A stretch of 64,000 nucleotides of DNA from Patiria pectinifera (lineage: Eukaryota > Echinodermata > Asteroidea > Valvatida > Asterinidae). Both the position numbers and the translations under genes were made by a program. Position 1 is the first letter of the stretch; each line of letters opens with the position of its first letter. The stretch spans positions 39,806,392 to 39,870,391 of the forward strand of contig CM057142.1 of NCBI GenBank assembly GCA_029964075.1, in the 5' to 3' direction. The notes beneath the pieces were generated by a model. The model had not been told where the DNA came from. It did no database searches and was given only the letters and a program-made list of their open reading frames with translations. Shown here in pieces: positions 1-11,050 of the stretch.

Positions 1-91
1 TGTATAAGGGCTTCGCACTTCGCCTTCGTACGGGCCGGGAATGCAGTTTCACTGGAATAAGTGAATTTTCACTCCTTCGAGTGTTCGTAGC

Positions 92-98
92 TATAAAG
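92..98 (+). promoter_or_regulatory. TATA-like box upstream of small ORF
   Basis: TATAAAG lies about 40 bp before the ATG at 137, a spacing that would put a start site near 120-130. No cap-site motif can be proven, so this is only a plausible core promoter. Confidence 0.35.
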
Positions 99-136
99 GT
101 GTTAAAAGCGCGCTGCATCACACAGACAGAACACGT

Positions 137-391
137 ATGAAACGCCCGCTATATAAGGCTGCAGCCAAAGAAATAATTCCCATAGACACCAGTGATAAAT
201 CCCCATATACTTCCAAATTCTTTTACAGATACTCAGAACTCATAGGTGTTCAGGCTGCACATATTATGGTTAACATGTCGTCTTTCATTTTCCTTTCAAT
301 TTTGGTGGGTTCACTGATGACTTTTTGGAGAAATTCTCACCCAAAGAAGACGACCCCTAAAACGAATATTTCCCAAACTGGAAAAGTATAG
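137..391 (+). CDS. hypothetical small single-pass membrane protein, 84 aa
   Basis: An ATG-to-stop frame of 84 codons follows a TATA-like box. The N-terminal half is basic and polar. A hydrophobic stretch around residues 45-64 (SSFIFLSILVGSLMTFW core) looks like one membrane segment. It is followed by a short Lys/Thr-rich tail, giving a tail-anchor-like or micropeptide layout. I recognise no family. WHC1 and WHC2 downstream also end in a membrane segment, but I see no sequence similarity between them and this ORF. It could be a chance frame or the last exon of a gene that begins left of the window. Transcription evidence would decide. Confidence 0.35.
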   Translation: MKRPLYKAAAKEIIPIDTSDKSPYTSKFFYRYSELIGVQAAHIMVNMSSFIFLSILVGSLMTFWRNSHPKKTTPKTNISQTGKV

Positions 392-1352
392 CAGTTTTTA
401 AAAAGTATCCCTCCACGAATGGCTAAATAGTGCCATTTTCGGATCCAATTGCATCCAAATGCGCAGAATTGGAAGCTTTAAGTCTGGGACAAAGGTGAGT
501 AGCCATAAATTATGTCTTCAATCCCTCAATTCCATGGCTCTAAGAACACACTAAAATATAGAATAATTTGAATGTACAACAATTATTCATGAGCTCGCCG
601 GACGAATTTTTGGTCTATTTACTACGGTTGTACTCATACGATTCCCAAGACGTTGTGATATCGGTTCGTGAGTGAGTGGGTGCAGACGAGTAAATTGGCC
701 CAAATTGGCTAGTTGGCGAGTTGTGAGTATTTTTAATAATTTTTGCAAGTGCGTGTTCATGTTATTATCACTGAGATCTATAGGAGTCGAGTTACTGGTC
801 TGCACTATACTGATTCATTGTGATAACGCCCTCTTGCGGCAAGTGGTCGCGTATACAATAATATACAACAACGTCTTGATCCAAGACTACTGAAGTACAC
901 AGCCATCTACATGTACATGTTACACTGTACATGTATTATTGCACGCATGAGTCATCCATCGCGACGATAGCGTGAGAGACTAGCTTGGGTCCTTTCTCTA
1001 TGGTTTACCGTGTACACATGTACAATGTCATGCCTGTATTATGTAGGCTGTACGTGTCCGGATAGCTAGCCATACATGCACATGCTGCGCTAGTCCATGT
1101 TTAGACACGTAAACATAGAGCATGTAAACTTGCAGATAGACCGATTGCAGCCATTATTAGATAACAATTGAGATTATCAAAGTACAACAGCAACAATATT
1201 GTGTATGCTGTGATATGCTCCACGATATCTTATTTGACCTCTGGACTATATAGCCTCGGGTACGGTTTGTTTACAACATGGTATGAGCTGTGGATATGCT
1301 GATTTTGGAATGATCGACATACAGGGAATAATTTATTGCGCCACGTACGTGA
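392..1352. other. spacer with TACATGTA-type words; 5' flank of WHC1
   Basis: No gene is supported here. Short frames on both strands around 587-893 overlap each other and have no recognisable content. TACATGTA-like palindromic words cluster around 908-935. From about 1000 onward the sequence is partly alignable with the 5' flank of WHC2 (about 10,150-11,000), so it belongs to the duplicated unit. Confidence 0.5.
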
Positions 1353-1457
1353 TGAAACAGGATTGCACCATCAACACGAAATGGCTGTGAAACAGGATTG
1401 CACCATCAACACGAAATGGCTGTGAAACAGGATTGCACCATCAACACGAAATGGCTG
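1353..1457 (+). repeat. 35-bp direct repeat, three tandem copies
   Basis: A 35-bp unit beginning TGAAACAGGATTGCACCATC is present three times head to tail with no visible mismatch. It ends about 25 bp before the TATA box of WHC1. The equivalent place upstream of WHC2 (near 10,990) has one diverged copy. It is a promoter-proximal expansion, not a CRISPR array: there are no spacers. Confidence 0.95.
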
Positions 1458-1481
1458 CGTGCAATCTATGAGTGAATTTAC

Positions 1482-1488
1482 TATAAAA
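1482..1488 (+). promoter_or_regulatory. TATA box of WHC1
   Basis: TATAAAA sits in the context GAATTTACTATAAAA, which is also found before WHC2 at 11044. Conservation between the duplicates supports a real core promoter about 420 bp upstream of the ATG, implying a long 5' leader or a leader intron. Confidence 0.5.
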
Positions 1489-1909
1489 CGGGTAAATTCA
1501 GTGAAAGTTCATGATTTGTTCAAAATACGTCTTATGTGTGGTGGACGGCCATCACTTGTTAACTAGAAAAAAACAGACGTCGGGAACTACATTGGCACAT
1601 GGAGGAAGGAACAGAGAATGATGTACCAGTCTCGTGTATATGGTCCCAATACTTCTGTATTGATTTGAATGACTATGGTTTCTCGCGACTGTGGCTACAC
1701 TCGCAGGACTAGTTGAAGTCATCAAAGGAACCCGGAAGTATAGTGCGTTGGACAGGCTGCAGATCGACCAAGTCGCCCCATACCCGAACTGAAATGCTGC
1801 AGTACAAAAGCACTAAACCCTGATTGGAATAGACAAAGTTACAAGAAGCATCAAACTTGGAATTATCGTGAAATAAGTACGGTATTTGGTTAATTGACAA
1901 GAAAACGAT

Positions 1910-3628
1910 ATGGCACCGGGCATTGGTGAGAATGGAACTGTGGAGGATGAAGCTGGAAATGGAAATGCTTGTTTGATTGCTAAGGCAACGAATCGGCTGG
2001 TTTCAATGGGGGAAAGTAAACCCAAGACCTTACACAAGCTATCTGCAACTCTTAAGTCATGTACGGCAGTCCTTCCGTATCTCAACCCCATGGAAGCACT
2101 TGAATTAGCAAACACACTGTCAGAGAGGGCACCACCTCTAGTGGAACTCCTACAATCCAAGAAAAAGGTTTACACGCTTGGCCGCAACGTAGATGAGAAA
2201 TTCTGGGATCAAGTCAAGCGCGAATATCACGAGGGCAATAAACGCGTTACACGCCCGCCAGCAGACGTTGAGAAGGACATGTGTACAGGTGTTCTCCGGT
2301 GGCTTCGGAGCTGCCCAGAAGGAACTGAGGAATCTCTCCTGGAGGAACTGCATCGGCGCTGTCGGAAAGAGTACAAACACGATATGGGCCTGATGATCAA
2401 AAGTCTTGAAGACATGGGTTTCCTGCAAGCGGATGGAGACGGAGAGGTCTCGTATTTCCTCCCATTATCCTGTGACCTGTTCCATCTGAAAGATACTCTC
2501 CAGAAATACGCGTTGTTCAATTGCCAATGCGGCTCCCATGGGATGACGATGGTTCGCAGGTCAGCTTGCCAGGATTCCTCGAAATATAGGTTTTACAATA
2601 AAGAAACCTTCATTTTCGGCAAGTCGAGGCTGCCTGCCAGACTCGAGGAGGCGGAGTTATACGCACTGTGTCTCATGAGTGAAATCGCCCCAAAGAAAAG
2701 GCCTCGAAATCTAGACGATTTAGCCTACATTCTGGAGCCAGCACGATACTTCGTGTACATCATCCCTCCTTCGATGTTCCTGACGAAGTACAAGGAACAG
2801 CTTCCACATCGACCGATGTTGGAGGTGAGACTGGCATGTAAGCCTAAGAGTCAGAGGCGGCGAATCCGAAAATTGACTGAATTTGCCATTGGAGTTTCGA
2901 AAGATAATCCGAAACAGGTAGTAATACCTCTGTCAGCAGAGGGACTACTCGGTGTGACGGAGGAATCCGTGGATGAGTTGAACGGTTCAAGCAAGGCTGC
3001 GGAAGTAAGGCGATGGCGCATCACTGGCCAAGCCCAGGGATTTGCGGCAATGGTAGTGAAGCACCTCACATCAAAGATGCAGACGCAGAACGCCGTCCTC
3101 GTCCTAACCACGGGAGCACAGAAAAGTGAAATCATCGGTAAAGTCTCGGACTGGCTTGATCGGTACCGAGGTGTAACCCCTTGTGAAAATGACACAGAAA
3201 CTGAAGGCTATTCCACCGGCGCGCAGACTCACCCGCACCCGGTCCCGCTCAAAGAGCTTCAGCGAGAATTGCTATCACTGTGCGCCGTCAAGGTGGTAAA
3301 AATCCCCGTGTCGTCCATTGTAGCAATGCTGGAGGATCATGGGTTCATCCGCATTGACCATGAAGACCCAACCAAGCCCGTGACATACCTCATCCCGGAA
3401 GTCTCGAAGACAACACGCCCCACCTGGCAAGTTGCTGCCGATAGGATTTGGAAGACCTCGGTGAAAATGTGCTACTCCGGAATTCTGACCAGGTGTCTTC
3501 CTCCAGAGCATAAAATCAAGAAGGAAGATAAAATAGAACCAGAATTGTCGGATATTATATACTACGCAAGTTTTCCATTGTTTGCTGTCATTGTGGGATT
3601 GTTGGTTACCTGGTTGGACATCTTTTAA
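1910..3628 (+). CDS. WHC1: intronless family protein with two predicted winged helices and a C-terminal membrane anchor, 572 aa
   Basis: The function is not known to me. Seen in the 572-residue frame: a helical N-terminal block at about 21-68 (CLIAKATNRL to PYLNPMEALELAN); a helix-turn-helix-wing pattern at about 119-184 (PEGTEESLLEEL, then GFLQADGDGEVSYFLP); a basic stretch followed by TEFAIGV...LSAEGLLGV at about 323-349; a second winged-helix pattern at about 446-497 (LKELQRELLSLC...VTYLIPE); and a hydrophobic segment at about 550-570 next to the C-terminus. That layout predicts a tail-anchored membrane protein with the helices facing the cytosol. The start matches the MAPGIGEN start of WHC2. 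Nucleotides 2930-3449 are nearly identical to WHC2 while the first 1 kb is more diverged. There is no signal peptide and no intron. An old captured gene from a virus or transposon cannot be excluded. Confidence 0.85.
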   Translation: MAPGIGENGTVEDEAGNGNACLIAKATNRLVSMGESKPKTLHKLSATLKSCTAVLPYLNPMEALELANTLSERAPPLVELLQSKKKVYTLGRNVDEKFWDQVKREYHEGNKRVTRPPADVEKDMCTGVLRWLRSCPEGTEESLLEELHRRCRKEYKHDMGLMIKSLEDMGFLQADGDGEVSYFLPLSCDLFHLKDTLQKYALFNCQCGSHGMTMVRRSACQDSSKYRFYNKETFIFGKSRLPARLEEAELYALCLMSEIAPKKRPRNLDDLAYILEPARYFVYIIPPSMFLTKYKEQLPHRPMLEVRLACKPKSQRRRIRKLTEFAIGVSKDNPKQVVIPLSAEGLLGVTEESVDELNGSSKAAEVRRWRITGQAQGFAAMVVKHLTSKMQTQNAVLVLTTGAQKSEIIGKVSDWLDRYRGVTPCENDTETEGYSTGAQTHPHPVPLKELQRELLSLCAVKVVKIPVSSIVAMLEDHGFIRIDHEDPTKPVTYLIPEVSKTTRPTWQVAADRIWKTSVKMCYSGILTRCLPPEHKIKKEDKIEPELSDIIYYASFPLFAVIVGLLVTWLDIF

Positions 3629-4056
3629 GCAGGGGCGTAAATCCTAGGGGGATGGGGAGAATATTATTCCCCCACTTCTTGACTAGAGGGGATGGGCTAT
3701 TGAATCATTCCCGCCCCCTTTTTTTCTAATGAGAAAAAAACCCCGCGGATTTCGAGGTATTTTTCGAACAGCCCAAGAGCCAAAATTAATATTCAATAGC
3801 ACTGAAAAGTGAAGCAACAAAGTACAAAAGCTTTCAAAATGCGCCGTTTTGATGTGAGCGCGAGTATATGTACATATTGATATACATCTAGATCCTGAAG
3901 AGAGCCCCCTAGTGTAATGTGGTGTCCAGCCCCAGCCCCAGCCTCCCCCCCCCACCCCCGCTTTGAAGATTTCCACGAAAATTTCCACGGCAAGCCATTT
4001 TTTTTTCATTGTGGTCCTCCCCTCCCCACTCGCCGGCACAGGTGTACGCCACTGCT
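3629..4056. repeat. TIR element with G/C runs (GGGGCGTA ends)
   Basis: It begins AGGGGCGTAAATCC just after the WHC1 stop and ends GGTGTACGCCACTGC, with G-rich and C-rich runs inside. It is one of a group with GGCG-type ends and homopolymer G runs in this window (see 6858, 26053, 30758, 41995, 56899, 62894). It has no coding content. The WHC2 3' flank lacks it, so it inserted after the duplication. Confidence 0.5.
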
Positions 4057-5191
4057 TTTAAGGATCGGGCGTTATAGAGAACAAAACCATTGAAGCTGAC
4101 TATGTGGCGGTAATTTTGTGCAAGTTAATTTCTGTTGTCAGTTTCGAAATGCAGCAACAAATTCGGCTTATAAAAAAACATTGTACTTCAATATGCCTGT
4201 ACATTTTCCACCAGTGTATTATGGGATGCATTTTGGGTGTAGTGGGTACAATGAGATTAACATTTTGGAAAACATTATCTTCATTTCGTTTTCAAACAAT
4301 GTTGTTTGCAATAAAATCGGGCCATGTGTGGGGACCCAACAATGATTCAGTCCTCGGAGGATAGACTGGTTCCCGTCCTCCTGTCAGGATCGATAATGTG
4401 GGAACGCGAACCAGTCTACTCGCAGGGCGGATCTGAAAGTGCCCAAAAGCAGAGGGCTGCATGCAAGTCGCTCAATATTGAAAAAAAGAAGGATTTTTCG
4501 GTTAAAATGAAAAATAAAAGTTCAAATTTGGATAGGGGAACAAAATTGCAGAAAAGCAAAACGTTTTGATGTAAATCTCCCCATTCGAACCTTTAAATCA
4601 GTTATTTGCATGTGCCCTTCGCAATCAACGTGTTAATTCAGCTGCAACTGTTCATTTTTTTTTATTGGCCAATTATTAAAATAAAATACATGCAAAACGA
4701 AAACAAAAACAAAAACAGGGGGGGAACTTGCATTATTGTTCGTGTTTTCTTAACAATAACTATTAGAAGGAACGTGTAATTTTTCAATACTCTGGATTTT
4801 TTTCCGAAAGTGTATTTGATGTGAAATTGTCTTATCAATTCATAATTGTAACTTCCCATCCAACAATTTGAAAACTATATTTTGTGAGAAAATCAAATTT
4901 CAATGTTGAGAGAATCCTTTTTTTTATGCATCTTTTTGCAATTGTGTGAAACATAATAAAATGTCAGATGCCATAATGGGCTGAATGCATAACATACTTA
5001 TTCCTCCCCCCCCCCCTCCTCAAAGCCATACTTGATGATCACCATAAACCGCGCTTCCTCAAATATATGATGTAATTATAAAGAAAAAAGAGAAGCCAAA
5101 CAAAAAAAAACAAAAAAAAGATTTCACACACCTTTAGTTTTTTTATCTTTTCTCGGCTACATACCACAATCTATATATCTATGCGCGAGGG
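4057..5191. other. 3' flank of WHC1 shared with WHC2, with a stem-loop module
   Basis: AGAGAACAAAACCATTGAAG at about 4077 is repeated after WHC2 at about 13,265, and similarity continues to about 5,100. At 4363-4417 an inverted pair AGACTGGTTCCC / GAACCAGTCT forms a stem-loop that recurs at 13,561-13,612 and, diverged, at 10,433-10,485. The rest is AT-rich with A and C runs, and no gene is seen. Confidence 0.6.
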
Positions 5192-5367
5192 AATACGGGC
5201 GATTCACAATAGTGCGCCTCCAAGAGTTTGCAACGCGTTGGCCAATCACATTGCGCGAAATCAGTCGACCCAATGCGCGTTTGAAAAAGGTCGACTGATT
5301 TCGCGCATTGTGATTGGCCAACGCGTTGCAAACTCTTGGAGGCGCACTATTGTGAATCGCCCGTATT
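5192..5367. mobile_element. fold-back element, near-perfect palindrome of 176 bp
   Basis: The left arm starts AATACGGGCGATTCACAATA and the right arm is its almost exact reverse complement, with a loop of about 20 bp around 5272-5290. A second copy is at 7550-7725. It is a nonautonomous fold-back or MITE-type element. Single-strand folding would be very stable. Confidence 0.9.
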
Positions 5368-5733
5368 GGCTGATCGCGACTTTTCTTCTAAACGGCACAG
5401 AGTAAACACGATCAGTGGAGAGATATCATGAATGAGTCATTTATCGTACCACGCCAGACTTCATGTGTACCGGTAGCTTTCGGTTTGTCTGTGTTGCGGT
5501 CCATGGTTCAAATTTGACACAAAAGATAAATAGAAAGTCGGCATGAATAATATAAGTCATTATTTAACGCTCAACACGGGTGCTTAAAGGGTTTTTTGGT
5601 AGAATCGATCCTTTCAAACATGAGCACTTTGGATGAGATTTCGACGTGGCGTTATAAGGATTTATATCAAATGTACGTACCTCTGTCGTCTCTCTACAAC
5701 ATTATTCAATCACAAGTCATTCAGTTTCAAGTA

Positions 5734-6263
5734 TTAAAGGGAATATACAACATTTGCAAACATCGAAAAATAAAACTACCACGTTTTTAAGAAATACCTT
5801 ACTAGGATGTTGGTAAATGAGAGTCTAAAGCATCCTGTAAAATTATGGCACCTGGTGTGAAGTCATTTTCAAGAAAACGGTATTTTTGTATACATTTCCA
5901 ACGGTGATCGGCCGACCACCGTTGGAAAAACCTAACTATATTTCAACTACTGCTCCAAACTTACCCTTTTTCAGTCTAAATTTTGTTTGATATTGGTTAG
6001 ATGTTCATGAACGGGTGCAGGCCAGCTAGACTGGTTCCCTTACCTTACAATTTTCTGGCAACTATAACTTAATCCATTTCATCTTTAGTGGAGTCAGGGA
6101 ACCAGACTACTTGAACGCTTTTGTTTTTCTTGGTTTTTCCAGCATTTTCGAACATAAAACTTCAAACATGTCAGTGTAACAATATTTGATCTATTATACT
6201 AACCCCTCAAATACTCCATTTCTGAAAATTGCAGCAAAATCCAATGATGTACATTCCCTTTAA
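5734..6263 (+). mobile_element. TTAA-flanked MITE, family A, copy 1
   Basis: TTAA + AGGGAATATACAACATTTGC at the left and ATGATGTACATTCCCT + TTAA at the right, 530 bp. It has an internal palindrome TTTCCAACGGTGATCGGCCG and its partner at about 5905-5935. Further copies are at 29,900, 38,023, 44,925 and 49,174. TTAA at both ends fits piggyBac-type target preference, which is an inference. There is no transposase. Confidence 0.85.
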
Positions 6264-6857
6264 GTGACGCTATTTTTTTCTCCATTTCTTTACCCAGAAT
6301 ACATGTTTTTGGGGGCGTAAGTTCCGGAATCCAAATCGAAAAGGCAACTTGCAGTCTTGAGCTACAAAACGTGCTTTGAACGAGATGATGTTAATCGGAA
6401 ATAACATTTAAAAGTAGGATATAAACATCCACACAACTATCCTTTCATAACTTGGCGTTTTTGTGTTATTACTGTATTATGCGTGCAAGAATGAATTTCA
6501 GGGTCCACTTTTGCGACCCCATAAATTCGAGCTGTTCGGATGCTGGTTGTGATTTCATTCGTAAAGTTGTCGCCTTTTGCGGACGTTGAAGAAACCATTT
6601 TTTTTGCATTTTTGATTGGTCACCGCTGTTCCCGAGATGCACAACATGTATACATCGTACACTGCGAACGACACGAAAAACGTACTAGTACTCGGTCATG
6701 TCCGATGTAAACAAGCGAGGGGGGGGGGGGGTTGCGTCTTTTCTCGGTAACAGTAAGACCGTGGTTGGTTTCCTTTCAACCAAATGTTCGAAATCGGATA
6801 AGTAAACAATCCGAAACATAAAATTTTCGGGGATTTCAGGACCTAGTGCCCTTTACA

Positions 6858-7311
6858 TAGGCGTAGCCAGAGCGGGGGGGGGGGGTAAGGGGGTATTTAC
6901 GGACTACTGCCTTTTTCCCTTCAAATGCCCTTTATTCAACGGGCTACCCCCCCCCCCAATAATTTGTAAAGAGTGCCCTTTTTTACGAAGTGCTCTTTTT
7001 TCTGAACAAGTGCACTTTCAAAAAAGAAGTGGTGCCCTTTTTTGTGGCATCTGCCGTTTGGGTGCCTTTTTTAGAATTTGGCACATGTATCGCCCTGAAA
7101 AGCACCATTGGCCCTTTGTGTGCATAATTGTCGGTTTTGAACAGCGCCCCCATCGACAGATGGTACAAGCCCGCAGCCCCCTGCTTTTTGATTTTACGGA
7201 GGCCAAGTGTCCGGAGGAAAAAGAACCTGTCTACATTTCAAAACGGATGTGCAAGTGCCCATTTCAAAAAATTGTACACCCCAATGAAAATGACCGTGCT
7301 ACGCCCCTGCT
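6858..7311. repeat. TIR element with G/C runs (GGCGTAGCC ends)
   Basis: The left end AGGCGTAGCCAGAG pairs with the right end GTGCTACGCCCCTGC. Long G and C runs lie near 6875 and 6950. A stretch near 7179-7250 reappears inverted inside the element at 30,758-31,057, so the two are relatives. The frames in it (for example 7010-7315) are not genes. Confidence 0.6.
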
Positions 7312-7549
7312 TTAAGTGAGACATCGAGTAAGTACTTTACACATTCCAAATTAATTGCGGCCCGACAATAATTCACGCTGTTGCTTGTGTGCTAGGGGCA
7401 CAAAAATAACCTCCAAATATTTTCAGTGATTGAAAAACGTCAAAAATAGCAAAACAAAGGTAAATTTTCGTTTAAATAAAACATTTAAATGGCAAAATTG
7501 TTTGGGAAAAATCAAATATACTGAAGAGCACGGGCAGAAAACGTTTAAC

Positions 7550-7725
7550 AATACGGGCGATTCCAAATAGTGCGCCTCCAAGAGTTTGCAGCGCGTTGGC
7601 CAATCACAATGCACGAAATCAGTCGACCTTTTCCAAACGGGCGTTGGGTCGACAGATTTTGGGCATTGTGATTGGCCAACGCGTTGCAAACTCTTGGAGG
7701 CGCACTATTGGGAATCGCCCGTATT
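7550..7725. mobile_element. fold-back element, second copy
   Basis: This is the same palindrome as at 5192-5367 (AATACGGGCGATTCC ... GGAATCGCCCGTATT), about 176 bp with a short central loop. Arms differ from copy 1 at scattered positions. The apparent 88-aa and 98-aa frames on opposite strands come from the palindrome. Confidence 0.9.
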
Positions 7726-8844
7726 AAGTTATGATTCAGCAGGGGTGACGGCTTGCATGAGTTTCATAGTAAGGCAGATAGGTGATGGGTTTGTGCCACA
7801 GTCTGGGTATGTTTTCACGAAAGATATTTGGCTAATTAAGCCTATAGGGCCATCGCATATTTGCCCATTGAAAAAAATGTAAGTGGAATAACAAGCAATG
7901 GCAGCTAAAAGTTTGAAAATTGCTTGTCATTCTATATACCTATATATATTTTTTTTCATAGGACAAATCTGCGATGACCCTATATCCAGATATCTTTTTT
8001 AAGAGTAGTCTACTCCGACTTCGTGCCAAATGCCATGCTTGAATCCTCAAAGACACAATTCCCCCAAATATTTCCCGTATATACCCCACTTTCATGAAGA
8101 CTTGGATCGGAATGAGAAGTCGTAGAGATATAGTAGCGTTAGCCTGTTAGGCCTATTAACTTATTCTCTTTGTCGCGGAGGTAATCTGAATCAAGATTAA
8201 AGTTGGTCTAGAAATTGTTTCCATGCGAAATACACTTGCCTGTTTGTGTACTTGTCATAGTTCTTTTATTGAGGTTGCGCATTCAGCAATTTATTTTTGA
8301 TAGCATATTGACACAAGATGGGAATTCGACAAAATTCTAGATCTTACTGTGGTCCTTATTAATAAATTCGATTGTTTTTTTTTTTCCTGACGAAATCTCA
8401 CTTCTGCAGTCAAGTTATCTAGAAAGAAAAATGTCGTCTGTACTTTTCTGGGGAAAAAAACTTGAGAATTTGGCTTTACAGGGTGGCCCCGCAAAACCGG
8501 AACGGCTTACTGTACTTCCACTACCCTGAGACTCAAACAACCAATACATGGGGAATTCTGTTAAAAGAAAAATGATACCAAGACAGCCCGATTCGGACCG
8601 TCCAGTAGTAGTAGTTTTTGTTTTAGAGCCTATTTTTGTGAAACAAGGTCCGGAGTCATTTTGTCTGATGAATTACTAAACCGCGCCTATCCTAATTCAG
8701 TGGATATAGAGCGGTAATTGTTATTGAATAATACTCACATGAAAGATGTGTGCTTCACAAAACAGGCTCTGCAGCAAAAACTGTAACTGGGTGGGCCGAA
8801 TCGGGAGATCTTGGTATGTCAGTTCTTCTAAAATAGTCTCCATG
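7726..8844. other. spacer without recognisable gene
   Basis: AT-rich sequence with short frames only. I see no promoter, RNA gene or clear element over this stretch. Confidence 0.4.
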
Positions 8845-9038
8845 TACACAGTAAAGTTGGGCAAAATGGGTTGATAATTCGACCAATGCTGGTCGAATTA
8901 TCAACTGCCTACACTCTTGGGCAAATTCTTCCCAATAGTTTGACAGTTTTCACCCAATTCAACCAAATATGAGGTAATTTCATACCAATACTGGGTATAT
9001 TACATTGCAACTGTTTTATCCAACCTTTTTACAGTGTA
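8845..9038. mobile_element. short TIR element (TACACAGTAAA / TTTTTACAGTGTA)
   Basis: Ends TACACAGTAAAGTTGG and CCAACCTTTTTACAGTGTA are inverted repeats. An internal palindrome TTGATAATTCGACCA with its complement lies at about 8870-8904. Total 194 bp, noncoding, MITE-like. Confidence 0.75.
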
Positions 9039-9434
9039 TCGGTTCACGTGGTTTGATAAAGGTAGGCCTACATGTAAGCCGCCTAGTGGAAGTAGGCCGG
9101 TCCGGGGTTTTTTTTTGGGGGGGGGGGCGGCGCACCCTGTATAAAGTGCATTTGTTTTAATCCAGAACTCAGAAGGGATGAAGATATTATTGCAAATACT
9201 GTTGGCAACGAAAATTTAAAAAAAGGAAGAAACTTTTGTTCTTTAATTTTCAGGAGGTACGTGTACTGTTATTATAGAAAATAAACTGAACCCGAGTATT
9301 TTGACTCGTTTCCCCAAAACATACGTCTCGTATTCAGCTCTGAATGGAAATAAAAAGGGATGTATATTTTGAATATGTGGTTTGGATTGAGGGTAAGCTA
9401 TACATTGTTTGCTATAATAAAATGATATATATGG

Positions 9435-9516
9435 CGACGAGGATGGGATTCGAACCCACGCGTGCAGAACACAATGGAATAGCAATCCATCGCCATAACC
9501 ACTCGGCCACCTCGTC
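9435..9516 (-). tRNA. tRNA-Ser (anticodon GCT)
   Basis: On the minus strand an 82-nt cloverleaf begins GACGAGGTGGCCGAGTGG. The 7-bp acceptor stem GACGAGG/CCTCGTC is intact. The anticodon arm ATGGA-TTGCTAT-TCCAT places GCT in the loop, reading AGC/AGT serine codons. The long variable arm is typical of serine tRNA. The T arm GGGTTCGAATCCC also serves as box B, and GTGGCCGAGTGG as box A for RNA polymerase III. There is no intron. A TTTT tract follows about 14 nt downstream on the minus strand as a likely terminator. Discriminator G is as expected for Ser. Confidence 0.95.
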
Positions 9517-11043
9517 TGATAATTGCACAAGAAAATTATCACTTATAAACTATTTGTTTGGAACGTAGTCAGGTTCCGCAAGCGCCATTCGTTTTGGAAT
9601 ATATAGAGTTTATATTGTAGAGGAAACGTGTACAAGACTTATCAGAACGTGCATGACTGAGCAAGTGCTGGCGGATGTATGCGCAAAATGATGAAACATA
9701 CTGGCAATATTGTTGCAGGTCGTGGACAATCCCAGTACATAACCGTTATTTCATTTTCCCGTTTTGGATTTTCTCATAAACAAAAACAGTAAAAGATCCA
9801 ACTAGTGACCGTTTAAATTTGTCGTGTTACAGTTTTGTAAAACCGTCAAACGGTATGAAGATAAATACGGTTATTCCATTTTATCAGCTTAGTCAACTTT
9901 ATTACAGTATAACGATCAATGATTTTTGTTTTACAGTATTACACAAATAACTTTGAAAACAGAAAAAGGTCAGTATTGAAAACAGACTGTTTTTCAGGTT
10001 TTTTTCAGCGTCATAGTTAACAGTCCGTGGTGCATTTTGTTGCGATGGGCAAGGGGCCAGGGTGGAGGGGGACCACGAAGCCAAGTGTTACCGTGGTTAT
10101 CGGCATAATTAATGCGTGGTGTGATTCCTGGCGTAACCCTGACCTCCATCTATGACGGACTGTAGCTTTCAGCCTGTGCTGCACGTACATGTACAAAATC
10201 ATGTCTGCACGTGTCAAGATAGCTATGCATCCATTTCCCATAATATTTTCAAGTTTCATCCTGCCAAAAATAGATTGCCTTTCTAAATTGCAAATTTTCT
10301 GCCAATACAAAGCTATTCACTTTTAGAGACATCGACCGAAAAAAAATGATCGGCCCAGGCATGTTGAATTATTACTGTACAATTTCTAATTATTGGTTGC
10401 AAGAGACAATAATTCCCTCCTCGCATATCGGTAGGCTGGTTCCCGCCCTACAATCAGTATCGATACCGGACCGGGAGCCAGTTTGGTCGCAAATCCGATC
10501 TGCTTTGTGCCCAAAATTAAAAAAAAAAAACTTCAGAGGGTTGCAGACGTCCAAAAAAGGGGGGAGAAGAGGTTTTTTTGGGCAGGCAAAAAGCATACAG
10601 GTTGAAAATGTATGAATAACAAAAAAAGAATTTGCTTGAAGAGGACAGGGAACCCAACTTTAAATCGTGCTTGCACTAGGCCTATATTATATTTAGAGTA
10701 CACAATTAATAGATCTGCGCGCATGAGACATACATTGTTCAAGCATCCATGGATCAAGCCATGGCCAAACGTGACTTGACAATTGCAGATCTATATAGCT
10801 ATATACACGTATACGTTTAAAATATTGCACAACACTGCGACATCCATATCAGCCTTTTGTGTACTAGCATGACGTTCCACGATGTAATTGACCGCTAGAC
10901 GATTTTAATCTCGGTTACATTGTTTACATTGTTTGAATAGCCGTGTACGTTTGTGCGCAGTCAGCTATTATTGGGGTTATCTCATAGTCGGGATTGCACC
11001 ATCAAATGAAATGGGTTGTGCGAAATGTCTATGGGGAATTTAC
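9517..11043. other. 5' flank of WHC2, duplicated relative to WHC1 flank
   Basis: No gene is supported. Around 10,150-10,210 and 10,780-10,930 the sequence resembles the WHC1 upstream region (about 1,000-1,270). The stem-loop module with GGCTGGTTCCCG and GGGAGCCAGTTT lies at 10,433-10,485, followed by a short conserved tail seen also after WHC1 and WHC2. Confidence 0.5.
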
Positions 11044-11050
11044 TATAAAA
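11044..11050 (+). promoter_or_regulatory. TATA box of WHC2
   Basis: TATAAAA in the context GGGAATTTACTATAAAA, conserved with WHC1. Downstream words GATTTGTTCAAA and GTGTGGACGG are also shared between the two leaders. Confidence 0.5.

Noticed and set aside
1353..1457. Possible CRISPR-like array
   Set aside because: The 35-bp repeats are directly adjacent with no spacers, and the DNA is animal nuclear.
7423..7882. Two similar frames on opposite strands (MQRVGQSQC start)
   Set aside because: They mirror each other because they read the two arms of the fold-back palindrome at 7550-7725.
9243..9568. Frames of 99 and 74 codons
   Set aside because: They overlap the tRNA-Ser gene; the protein-like reading is incidental.
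10991..11050. kappaB site before WHC2 (GGGGAATTTACT)
   Set aside because: It lacks the closing CCC, and WHC1 has GAGTGAATTTACT there. The conserved part is the TATA context, not a Rel site.
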